This document shows, in pieces, positions 46,625 through 56,321 of a DNA stretch of 64,000 nt; position 1 is the first letter of the stretch, and each line of letters opens with the position of its first letter. Below the pieces are notes generated by a model that saw nothing but the letters and a program-made list of their open reading frames with translations, had not been told where the DNA came from and searched no databases. This DNA is from Nilaparvata lugens (Eukaryota > Arthropoda > Insecta > Hemiptera > Delphacidae): NCBI RefSeq assembly GCF_014356525.2, contig NC_052511.1, positions 28,624,639 to 28,688,638 on the forward strand, written 5' to 3'. A program made the position numbers and the translations under genes.

Positions 46625-46669
<45 letters not shown>
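46625..46669. repeat. (CA)n microsatellite
   Basis: About 22 uninterrupted CA units. Confidence 0.95.
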
Positions 46670-46671
<2 letters not shown>

Positions 46672-47109
46672 CTTTTAAGCGACCGAAGATTAACCAAAAT
46701 GATGCTAGAGATAATATATTATTAGATAATCAATAAATAACATGACCTCTAAAAATATCATTCAAAATTTTTTTTGTAAATTAAATAACATGACCTCTAA
46801 TAATAGCATTCAAAATTTTTTTGTAAGTCTCGAACACGGAACCGTGTACTACGGATTTGCACTAAAAAGTTTAGGTTAAAATCTCAAAAGTACGCAAAAA
46901 GGCGGCGACCCACCGTTTAATATTTAGCTTGTGGGGTACGATTGCAAAATTTGCAACACTGTTACATAGACTCAATGCTATAGGATGGGACACTCGGAGT
47001 TGTGTCCGCGTACTGCAGCCCGTATAAACGTGTTGTATAATGTTTCAACATTGAACCCTATCGATGCTCGCTCGGCTCAATGATTGTAATTGATGATAGA
47101 ACGATCGTA

Positions 47110-48637
47110 TTGAGGGAGATTTCAGGGTGCAGAAAAAGAGTTCAACAGGTGTGCATGATTGTAATGAACAGAACATAGAATGTTTGAGACAGGCATTAAG
47201 TGTTGAGAGCTGGAGGGCGGTCTATGACCAATCCGATCCAGATTTACAATTTATAAATTTCCATAGGAATCTGCTCTATCATTTCAAGGTACATTGTCCG
47301 GTCAAAACAGTCAGCAAGAGATTAAATGATAATAGGCTAAGAAAACGTTTGAAAGGTCAGTGGATGACCAAGGAGATAGAAATAATGAGATCTCTTCTAG
47401 AGATAGCAAAAACGAGAGTGAGTGAAGGAGTGGATATAGACATACAACTACTTAAAAAAGTAAAGGAGCATTATAACAATAAGGTTGAAGAGGCAAAGAA
47501 AAAACATTTCAGTGAATATATACTTTCCTCTGCCAACAGAACCAAGTCTAGCTGGGAGATTGTGAATAGACTTAGAGGGAGTAACAAAAAAAGATCAATG
47601 CCCACTGGAATTGAATATAATAACAAACTGATTACAGGTAGCAAGTCCATAGCTAAAAGTTTTAATCCTTTTTTTGTATTCCTTTATTTAAGAGATTAGA
47701 TCTCATAGACTTGGAGATTGAGGCAAATAACATGGCAAATGAGGTTGTGCAGTTTTTTAATGATTCAGACCTCACTATAAATTCAAACAAAAGTCATGTC
47801 ATCAGCTTTGATTATAAGTATCGTCCTTTTCACCCCACCATAACACTTGGTGAAACGAACATTGAAAGTTGTACTGTTGTGAACATGTTAGGTTTGTCGA
47901 TGGATTCCAAGCTTAATTGGGGGGATCATGTGAACAAGATATCATTGAAATTGAGTAGGTCACTTTTTGCATTAATATTGTTAAACGGGTGCCTAAAACA
48001 ACAGCAAAAAGTGTCTACTATGCACTGATTGAATCCCACATTGCTTATGGCATTGAATTATGGGGAAGTACCTCGAAGCAAAAAATTCAAAGAATTTTTG
48101 TTTTGCAAAAGTCCGCAATAAGATACCTGGAGGGGCTCAAATTTCCACAGACATGTCGGGAGTCGTTCAGTAGCCTAAGTATTTTAACTGTTCCATCATT
48201 GTACATTTTCAAATCAATATTACATGTGAAGGATAAGTTGAATTCATTCCAAGTTAACTCAGATATTCATGGCTATAACACTAGAGGAAGGAATAACATT
48301 TCAGTTGAGAGACTTAGGCTGAGTGTATTTGAGAAAACACCTACTTATAGGGGACATAAGTTTTTTGCAAAACTTCCAGCTGATTTGAGAAGTATTGTTG
48401 AAGAAAAACAATTCAAAACAAAACTATATTCTTTTCTCAGTGAGAAGGCTTTCTATGAGGTTGACGAATTCTTGTTAGAGTGAAAAAATTATTATCTAAT
48501 TTTTGCAAATTTAATGAATTGTTAAATGTTATTAGAGTTTTATTTTAAGATTGATATTTTATGTTATCATGTTATTTATCTGTGACGTTTTTCAACTGTA
48601 TTACATTGTTTTTGTTATACTTTTGTTAAGAATAAAA

Positions 48638-48640
<3 letters not shown>
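47110..48640 (+). mobile_element. LINE with internal deletion of the RT core
   Basis: The frame 47127-47699 is the region between endonuclease and RT (WRAVYDQSDPDLQFINFHRN, then KSSWEIVNRLRG). It then jumps near 47690 to the post-catalytic region (NEVVQFFNDSDLTINSNKS) and the thumb LIESHIAYGIELWGSTS. Its end is intact (frame 47989-48483, ending DEFLLE). The catalytic palm is missing. The 3' tail is AATAAAAT plus (ATT)n. Confidence 0.8.

Positions 48641-48683
<43 letters not shown>
48638..48683. repeat. (ATT)n tail of the LINE
   Basis: About 15 ATT units directly after AATAAA, probably the LINE's own microsatellite tail. Confidence 0.9.
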
Positions 48684-49269
48684 GCTTCACCCACCAATTA
48701 AAACGTTTGATACAGTTTGTTTTGACTTTTTACTATTAAAAATAGTAATAAACTCTGAAAATATGGAACAAAATGGATTGTTGAATCTTTTCAATTATTA
48801 AATTATTTTCTTCAAAAGTATAGAGAGGCCAGCCTGCTGTAGTCGCCCCTGGTCCCTGGTGAGGACGTGAGGAGTGGTTAGAGACAAATGTTTAGGACTC
48901 CACCTGGGATTTCAACCTGATATTGCTGCAACAATCCTTAATCTATAATATAATGAAGTAAATAACTGGCCTATACACGTACGGGATAGGAAAATTATGT
49001 TTGACGCATCATCACGTCTGAACTACTTGACTAATTAACTTGAAATTTTGCATGTTGATTCTTTATTTACCGAGGATGGTTATAGGCCTAAGTACTTGAG
49101 TACTTTAAACTTAAGTTGATAATGATATTATAATACAGTATTAGATACTATAAATGAATACAGTAGTTGTGTTTTAGTACAATAAATACCATCAACTATG
49201 CCATTACCGCTAGTACAATAAAGAGAAAGCAACGTCAAAAATGAATCATATGTTGGCCATGTTTTGGGC

Positions 49270-49756
49270 CTATTCATGAGATTGGGAGAATTGCGCTACA
49301 ATGACATTCCATGAATGTTCTTATCAACGCTGCATGCTATTCAAAATAAGGGAAATTGCGGTTTTGTTCCACAAAAACAAACATGACAGGGTTTGGGGCA
49401 TGATTAGTATTGCAATGACGAGTAGGATATGAAGTCATCTCAATTGTGTCATATTCTAATAACAAAAAAGGTCGTCAGTCGATGAACCTACCATTATTAT
49501 GTTCGGACAATGTTTTATGACAGTTGCGGTTTGTGCCGTAATTTCAAAGGCCTACTTGTGCAATTATAGATTCAGTGCACTGCATTATTTATTTGTACAA
49601 ATGAAGCTCTTATTTAGTTATAAGATAAACTCGCCTACTATTCATGAGATTGGGAGAATTGCGCTACAATGACATTCCATGAATGTTCTTATCAACGCTG
49701 CATGCTATTCCAGATAAGGGAAATTGCGGTTTTGTTCCAAAAAACAAACATGACAG
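49270..49756. repeat. Direct repeat, 120 bp, spaced 368 bp
   Basis: 49270-49390 and 49638-49756 are almost identical (CTATTCATGAGATTGGGAGA through AAACAAACATGACAG). The sequence between the copies is unique. Confidence 0.85.
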
Positions 49757-51191
49757 AAAAATTGTAGACCAACAATGGAATTGGAAACTTAGCTATCTCT
49801 ACTCAAAACTTTGTTATTTTGAGAGAAATAACGGATTATGAAGTGAGAGGTGAGTAAAGGTCAACAAACTGTAGAAATTCAGATTAATAAAGAATTTTAT
49901 CTTTGTTCTATTATATTAATAGCTGTGAAAAAAATGAAATATATGAGTGGCAATCTATGATGAGATACGAAAGATTATTGTTTATGTGGCCTCAAAATTT
50001 AACAGACCAAGAATGCGTTAGGATGATTGATAGACAAGTCATTGAGAATCCTTCAAACATGAAATCACAATAATCAAACAGACGACAAAATAATACAAAA
50101 ATCAAAAACTATCAGAGATTAATTGTTCTGAAGAATGTTATCGAGACAATTGAAAAACTGGGGTGTTCATGAATAGAATTGATAACGTGAATGGACGAAT
50201 AGAGCAAAGACAAACTGTAGCCCATATAAGCCTATTTGTATTGGGAATTGAATAGTTTCTATCCAAAAGCAAATCGAAATTGAGTGGAGCATCGTCTTGA
50301 GATGAAAATTATAATAAAAAACACACACAACTGAGTCACTACTGCAAATGACCTTATGAAAAAGGTCATGTCCGCAAACAAGAAAATTGGACAGAACAAG
50401 CTGAAGAGTAATTTAAATACTTACAAGAAACTAAAATTAACATGCCTATAAGGAAAAGTGAATATATAATGGGAATTATTTTCGTTTTCGATGATAACTA
50501 AATTTAAAATTATAGCAATAATTTTGTAAATGGAGAAATGTAACATTTCGTAATTGAATCAAACGATTAAAACATTTTAAAATTGTAATAAAAAAATATG
50601 AAGATTTAATGTGATTTTCCTGTTACGGTGATGCCAGGATTGTTTTACTGGCTTGTGCGGGGGTAATAAGAGAAATGCCAAGTAGTTGAGATTTCGTTAT
50701 TTTTATGTATATGCTGAACCAGATTCTAGTCTACGATGATTGATATATTGCATAGGTATTATTCAATTAAATCACATAATATTAACTGAATAATTACGTT
50801 CATAACTTAATCTTGATAACATTAGTCTTTCACAATTTGGAAAATTACTCGATACGATTAGTTTGGTGCTTAAATTTACTCTCTTCAGTCACAAAGGTTT
50901 ATTGGAGGAAACCATAGTGTTTGCCAGATCACATAGCTATCTCTTGAAAATGTTGCCTAAAAATAAATTTGGCGCTTACTAATCCGACAATCAGAATGAT
51001 AAATGGAATAAATGGATGAGAAATTAAGTGAATGAAGAAATAAATGAAGCAAAGGCAAAGGTGGGCTTCGAAAAACAGTAAACTATTTTAAAAATCATGA
51101 ATAAAATTTAGCTCAAATGGCATTTCAAGTGGTCATCCAACCAACGGGGAAAAATAACATTAAAATAAATAAGATAAATAGTGTAACTCAC

Positions 51192-51295
51192 TCATCATTT
51201 CTTCCAAAATCATCAGGATCTGTCCTTAGCATAAAATGTGAATCCCAATCCTCAAAATCATGTGAATGAGTTGAAGGTGCGCTGTCAAAAACTCT
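51192..51295 (-). CDS. PLD3: PLD3 exon, cytosolic N-terminal region
   Basis: 104 nt, phase 0 in and 2 out: residues 1-34 of the placed protein, RVFDSAPSTHSHDFEDWDSH then FMLRTDPDDFGRND. Acidic and hydrophilic, as expected for the cytosolic tail; not conserved enough to identify alone. It is accepted because acceptor tttcag, donor gtgagt and the phase fit the next exon. The start codon must lie upstream, unless the Met in FML (residue 22) is used. Confidence 0.8.
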
Positions 51296-51477
51296 CTGAA
51301 ACATAATGGAAAAAGCATCCAATACAACAAGAAATTGAAAATATTGTTTGAATAAAACCTTGAATCAACTTCATCTTTACCAATAGCCGGATGGGTTGCG
51401 CCAAGAGTCTATAGCTATCTTATTTCTCATTACAACTATCGAGTTATTATTGGCAGCAATGGTATAACAAGGCCTAC

Positions 51478-51627
51478 CAAATCACTCAAAATATATTCCT
51501 GGATGGAATGAAAAGGCATTCCTCTAAGCCAGCTTCTTGAGTTGAATGCTGGTGAGTTCAACCTCTTCAAATCTTCTGCATGTTTATTGAAAATCCGCAA
51601 AGACAATGCAGAAAAAGCATCACGGAT
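51478..51627 (-). CDS. Possible cassette exon upstream of PLD3
   Basis: Exactly 150 nt, open, phase 0 on both sides. The acceptor is pyrimidine-rich (ctattttttgacaaag), the donor weak (gtaggc). It would code 50 residues, IRDAFSALSLRIFNKHAEDL through FHSIQEYILSDL, a protein-like composition matching no family I know. As a symmetric exon it could be skipped without changing the frame of the next exon. It may instead be a fragment of an unknown element. Confidence 0.3.
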
Positions 51628-51956
51628 CTTTGTCAAAAAATAGCAATATCGTTTATCTATCGTTGAAAAACCCGCAATACCGGTACGTATTTAATTTAGG
51701 TATATTATTCCTAAAAATAATATAACAGGATAGGATTGTTTATTACAGTAGTTTTATTTCTAAAAATGTTTTCAAGGAACCATATTATTAAAATTCATTA
51801 TCGTATTAACTAAGCATCAAACATCAGTCTTAACAACAGAATTAATTTCATGGCCCCACTCTCTAAAATAATCTAATAAATAATTTTAATCGAAGCTAAT
51901 TCCAGTAATCGGCAACATTTAATTTTTTGCCTTCAAAAACGATTTTTACTTTCCTT

Positions 51957-52085
51957 GCCCTATTACCATAGGTGAGGAAAGTATTGCTTTCCTAAAAAAA
52001 TTAAGGTACCCCAATTTCTAAATCTCTATACGTTTCAAGGTCCCCTGAGTCCAAAAAAGTGGTTTTTGGGTATTGGTCTGTATGT

Positions 52086-52149
<64 letters not shown>

Positions 52150-52265
52150 TGTGTGTTGTGTGTGTGTGTGTGTGTGGTGTGTGTGTGTGTGTGTGTGTTG
52201 TGTGTGTGTGTGTGTGTGTGGTGTGTGTGTGTGTGTGTGTTGTGTGTGTGTGTGTGGTGTGTGTG

Positions 52266-52296
<31 letters not shown>

Positions 52297-52740
52297 AGAG
52301 TATGTGCGTCTGTGTACACGATATTTCATCTCCCATTCAAACGGAATGACTTTAAATTTGGAACTTAAGTTCCTTACACTATAAGGGTCCGACTCGAACA
52401 ATTTCGATCAAATCCAATTCAAAATGGCGGTTAAAATGGAGAAAATGTTGTCAAAAACAGGGTTTTCGCGATTTTCTCAAAAACGGCTCCAACGATTTTG
52501 ATTAAATTTATACCTAAAATAGTCATTGATAAGCTCTATCAACTGCCACAAGTCCCATATCTGTAAAAATTTCAGGAGCACCGCCCCATCTATGCAAAGT
52601 TTGATTTTAGATTCCCAATTATCAGGCTTCAGATACAATTTAAACAAAAAAAAATTGAGTGGAATATTGAACTTTATTTTTCAAAAAAAACATTACAAAC
52701 AAAGAAAACGAAAAACAATAAGGGTACTTACTTATTGAAT
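51957..52740 (+). repeat. Dispersed repeat with GT microsatellite
   Basis: Unique-looking flanks (AGGTGAGGAAAGTATTGCTT on the left, CAAGTCCCATATCTGTAAAA on the right) surround a GT array at 52083-52300. The arrangement is one I associate with an abundant planthopper repeat. Long open frames of alternating His/Thr or Val/Cys here are artefacts of the array. Confidence 0.6.
52083..52300. repeat. Interrupted (GT)n array
   Basis: About 218 bp of GT with regular GG and TT interruptions every 12-25 bp, forming a higher-order pattern. Confidence 0.95.
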
Positions 52741-52946
52741 TAGCAAGTTGATGCTAAATGTAGCTAAATATTTATAGTTTATTAATAAGAAAGTAACATT
52801 GCTGTTAGAATAATTATAATGTCTATTATAAATAATTACGGGTAATATTTGAGGAAAAATGATACCTGCATAGGTTTAAAACCTGTGCGCAGGTAGGTTA
52901 TTAAAAAAGATCAAACAAAGACACAAAGAAAATTACAAACGAGTTG

Positions 52947-53085
52947 ATAATTATAACTAACGTAGGTAGTATAATTATAACTAACGTAGGTAGTATAATT
53001 ATAACTAACGTAGGTAGTATAATTATAACTAACGTAGGTAGTATAATTATAACTAACGTAGGTAGTATAATTATAACTAACGTAC
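52947..53085. repeat. Minisatellite, 24-bp unit, six copies
   Basis: Unit GTATAATTATAACTAACGTAGGTA, with the first and last copies incomplete (five full-length boundaries, no internal mismatches by eye). Confidence 0.95.
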
Positions 53086-53449
53086 CTAAAAAAATAAAAG
53101 TGAAAACTTTCCAGAGATGAGGTGAAAGAGATTATAATTATAAAGAAGAAAGCAAGATTATAAATAGAACAAGCATTAGACTAATTGAACAACAAAGTTC
53201 GCATAGCTATTTAATAGTTATGCTTTTAAGGAACCTAATGGTTTTGCAATTACCAACGATGACAATAATTATATTTAATTACATTACGGTTCTACTATGT
53301 ACTACTATGATACTATGAACAAGTTAACTAAAAAAAGGAGAAATGAAAAGGAGCACTACGAAACTAAACTAACAGAACAAACAAAACAATTGATGATAAG
53401 TTACTGAAGCAATCAAATGGGTGCAAACTGTTTTTAATCGTAAGCAAGT

Positions 53450-54405
53450 AACTCAAGATCTTTTGATTCAAAACTAGGGAGACTATTGAAATAGGAGTTC
53501 ACTAAGATTATATTCAAGTATATATTAATCCAATTTTTTTCCTTTTCCGATATTCATATTAATATTCAGGAAGTCTCGAGGAAGACTGTTCATCAATTTA
53601 TCTGATACATAGATGAATTGTCGACGACATACATCAAGCACGGTCCGATCATTATCGTAGATTATGCTAGAAGGTCGTAAGTGGTATATGGGCTCACGCA
53701 GGTTGAAATTATTCTTATTTTTCAATATAAATTGAAGAAGGCTTTTGAAAGTTAAAACATTGAAAGCGTTAAAACATTGAAATCAATAAAAAGATCGTTA
53801 CTGGGGTATCGTCTAGGTTTGGATGAAATAGCTCTAATTAAAAACTTTTGAACAACGAATAATTTATTGAAATGAAGGTTTCTGGCACCCCCCCCCCATG
53901 CAATTATTCCGTATTGCAATACTGATTGTCCATAGGCAAAGTATACCAGACGAGCGATTTCCTTATTTTTTAGCATACCAATATTATAGAATTTGTGAAT
54001 GAGGTATCTTGACCTACTGCATAAGCTCATAATTTGTACATCCCTTCTTAAATGACAATCCAGAAGGACACCCAGAAATCTAGTGTTTGTAACCGATTTT
54101 ATTATTGGACAATCACAGACAGAACTGTCCCCACATGAGTGAATTCTCAGCTCATTCAAATTATTTGGGAGACCAGTCTTATTTGGAGAGAATGTTAAGA
54201 TGGATACTTTTTTCGAATTAAGGGTCAGGGTATGATCATCTAAATATGATTTTAGTTTCTTGAGGCCTTTTTCACTGATGCTTTTCATGTCTTCCCACGT
54301 ATCAGCAGTAAATATTAGAGTGGTGTCATCCGCATAGGAAATAATATCAAAAATAGATTGAGCATGAAAATCCCTACAAGTAATGTTCAGTAACATTTTC
54401 ACCTA
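53450..54405 (-). mobile_element. 5'-truncated LINE (RT palm end, thumb, C-terminus)
   Basis: Minus-strand reading begins just before the catalytic box (DIISYADDTTLIFTADTWED), then FLGVLLDCHLRRDVQ, VLQYGIIAWGGGARN and FVVQKFLIRAISSKPRRYPS to 53752. A second frame, 53525-53725, holds the end (LREPIYHLRPSS). Stops and frameshifts; truncated upstream near 54405. Confidence 0.8.
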
Positions 54406-54466
54406 AAATTGAAAATGAGCTCTACAATTAGTGTTCAGTAACATTTTCACCTAAAATTGAAAATAA
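54375..54466. repeat. Tandem duplication of about 46 bp
   Basis: GTTCAGTAACATTTTCACCT and the following AAAATTGAAAA occur twice in a row, just at the 5' border of the LINE. Confidence 0.85.
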
Positions 54467-54939
54467 GCTCTAAATTCGAGAAAATATGTGATTATCCAAT
54501 TGCAAACTGTTGATTCTATTAAGTGATTCACTATGAAGAGATAGCAGACCTCGTATGTCTCCAGCGTTATTGTCCTGTCACCAGCAGTCTCAGGTCTTTG
54601 TTTATAAGTAGACTTGTGATGCGCGTGAACACTAGCGTCAGGTGATCAATTCTCATAACGGCAAGGAAAGTTGTGTGAGTGCGCCACACCAGATTTTTAA
54701 ATCTGTTGTTATGTTGACTGGGAAAGAGGGTTTGGACTCTTTCAAGACTCTTTAATAGGACCACAAGAAATGAGACTGGACAGGAAAAAGCATCCATTAA
54801 AATATTGTTTGAAAGGCTGCACTTTAGTATATAGGCCGCGGAATCCAGCATTGAGAGCTACATAGATCGATATGGAAGGTCAAGACGAGTTCAACAAAGT
54901 GTTACATTGTTGTCGATTTCAAGGATTAGCTGAACAAAC

Positions 54940-55239
54940 ATGGCGGAAATAAAAATTTTATGTATAATTTTACACGTTTACGCATTTCCCTATGACTGTT
55001 CCAGCAGCTTTAGTGATGAGTATGGAATCTCCTATTTTGCAACAATAGGCCAATTAACAAAGGAATTTGGAGGGAATGTATTGAACACAATTTTTGACTT
55101 TGTAGCTTTGTTGGGACTAGTTATGAAGAGAGCATATCAGAACTTCCCATACCTACCCCATTTGCTAATTTTTAATGCTGCAACAATTATTGATCACTAT
55201 CAGGGCACACGTGCTTCGCTACGGGAATTAAAAGATTAA
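54940..55239 (+). CDS. Unknown small ORF
   Basis: 99 residues from ATG in a favourable context (AAACATGG). The N-terminus is hydrophobic (KILCIILHVYAF) and could be a signal sequence; GGNVLNTIFDFVALLGLVMK could be a membrane helix. The last ten residues read through a repeat motif (GCTTCGCTACGGGAA), so the natural end is doubtful. I do not recognise the protein; it may be chance. Confidence 0.2.
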   Translation: MAEIKILCIILHVYAFPYDCSSSFSDEYGISYFATIGQLTKEFGGNVLNTIFDFVALLGLVMKRAYQNFPYLPHLLIFNAATIIDHYQGTRASLRELKD

Positions 55240-55398
55240 ATTATTTTTGTAAAATACCGCATTTATAATCCAAATTCAATCTAAATCGTTATAATAGTTT
55301 TTGAGATCCATCATACAAACAAAATTGTTTGTAGAATAGAACTGGAATAATAAATAAATATATGTTGTTGGTTATCCATCTTGTTTCCACTATTATTA

Positions 55399-55607
55399 TT
55401 ATTACTATTAAATTTTATAAAACTTTAAAGTGAAAAAGCACTCACATTCTTTGATGTGGCGACGTCCGTTTCGTGCTGGTATCGCACATTTTCAAGCCAA
55501 ACAGGAACTGAAGTCAGTACTTCATACCAGCACGAAACGGACGTCGCCACATCAAAGAATGTGAGTGCTTTTTCACTTTAAAGTTTTATAAAATTTAATA
55601 GTAATAA
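55399..55607. repeat. Perfect inverted repeat, 84-bp arms
   Basis: Arms 55399-55482 and 55524-55607 are exact reverse complements, separated by 41 bases. The transcript of either strand would form a long perfect hairpin. No coding capacity. Confidence 0.95.
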
Positions 55608-55787
55608 ATATATTCTCGTCACTGTCATAGAATTTTTTATCCGGAAAATACATTTTCGTTTCTCCTAGATGTTAATATATATATATATATAGGCTATAGC
55701 ACATAACAGAAGACACTTTAAAGTTTGTAATATAAATTAAAACAGGAGGCACAAACATAAATAGATTGAAAACACTTGAAAACTTAC

Positions 55788-55908
55788 ATTAGAAATGGGG
55801 GAAATTTTCGGAGACTGAGTCTCCTTCCTCAACCGAGCAGACTGCAGTTTTGAATCCAACGGTCGTGTGACCACAGAGTACGCAAGAAGAGTTTTTTTAA
55901 AAATTACC
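55788..55908 (-). CDS. Possible upstream PLD3 exon
   Basis: A frame ending at an optimal donor (AAT|gtaagt, phase 0, as the next placed exon requires) reads TRPLDSKLQSARLRKETQSP then KISPISN, plausible for a basic cytosolic tail. The acceptor is uncertain: a weak AG at 55909-55910 fits the frame, but a LINE border lies very near. No ATG is in frame, so this would still not be the first exon. Confidence 0.35.
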
Positions 55909-56221
55909 CTTTTTCAAGCCAATAAAAAATATGATATTAAGGGGAAAGCAAAACTTCGAGGAGAGCAGCGCTTCAAGAATGTTCAATGTTCAGGTTAAAG
56001 AGGATTTCACAAAAGAAATTAGGGAAATCAGGAAACTGTTATTTCCTCATCTTATAAGATTGAAAGAAGAGGGCAAGGGAGTGATAATTGAAGGCAATAA
56101 ATTGAAAGTGAAAGATGATTGGTGGTCACTTGAGGAGTTGAATAAGATAGAGGCGAACTCTTCAAAAAGAGCTAGAAGCGAAGAGGCATCTCCTAACCAG
56201 AAGAAAAAAGGAACAATGGTC
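55909..56221 (+). mobile_element. LINE ORF1 end fragment, cut by assembly gap
   Basis: MILRGKQNFEESSASRMFNV then VKEDFTKEIREIRKLLFPHL is the C-terminal domain of L1/RTE-style ORF1 proteins in insects. A Lys/Arg-rich stretch (SKRARSEEASPNQKKKG) leads into the gap. Confidence 0.65.
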
Positions 56222-56321
56222 NNNNNNNNNNNNNNNNNNNNNNNNNNNNNNNNNNNNNNNNNNNNNNNNNNNNNNNNNNNNNNNNNNNNNNNNNNNNNNN
56301 NNNNNNNNNNNNNNNNNNNNN
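56222..56321. other. Assembly gap of 100 N
   Basis: Exactly 100 N, a conventional placeholder of unknown real length. Most of the LINE's endonuclease and linker may be missing here. Confidence 1.

Larger units (their letters stand above)
46459..51191 (-). other. PLD3 intron, 4.7 kb
   Basis: GT-AG intron. It contains a (CA)n array (46625-46669), a LINE with an (ATT)n tail (47110-48683) and a 120-bp direct repeat (49270-49390, 49638-49756). 49760-51191 is AT-rich, with nothing I recognise. Confidence 0.8.
91..51295 (-). other. PLD3: PLD3/PLD4-type phospholipase D gene, ten placed coding exons
   Basis: Ten exons on the minus strand join in frame into 497 residues plus stop; residue numbers used below count from the first residue of exon 51192-51295. 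The order is a cytosolic N-terminal tail, one membrane segment (about 47-65), then a lumenal part with two HKD motifs: H222-x-K224-x4-D229 and H437-x-K439-x4-E444. Glu at the last position of the second motif, the VESIPQG motif after the anchor, and the NCSC and WRSLTQVKE blocks are PLD3/PLD4 signatures. Members of this family are type II membrane proteins of ER and lysosome, and mammalian PLD3/4 act as 5' exonucleases on single-stranded nucleic acids; that activity is inferred here. The length is close to the usual length of about 490 residues. All nine introns are GT-AG and all phases agree. The true start codon lies upstream of 51295. Confidence 0.93.
51296..55787 (-). other. Upstream intron or 5' region of PLD3
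   Basis: Contains the cassette-exon candidate (51478-51627), a repeat with a GT microsatellite (51957-52740), a 24-bp minisatellite (52947-53085), a LINE (53450-54405), a tandem duplication (54375-54466), an unknown plus-strand ORF (54940-55239) and a perfect palindrome (55399-55607). It is an intron only if the exon candidate near 55788 is real. Confidence 0.5.

Noticed and set aside
52001..52401. Long open frames rich in His/Thr or Val/Cys
   Set aside because: Produced by the GT microsatellite; no protein-like composition outside it.
52947..53085. CRISPR array
   Set aside because: The 24-bp units are directly adjacent without spacers, in an animal genome; it is a minisatellite.
54567..54851. 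Minus-strand ORF of 94 residues as a gene
   Set aside because: No recognisable family, no splice or start context; cannot be told from chance.
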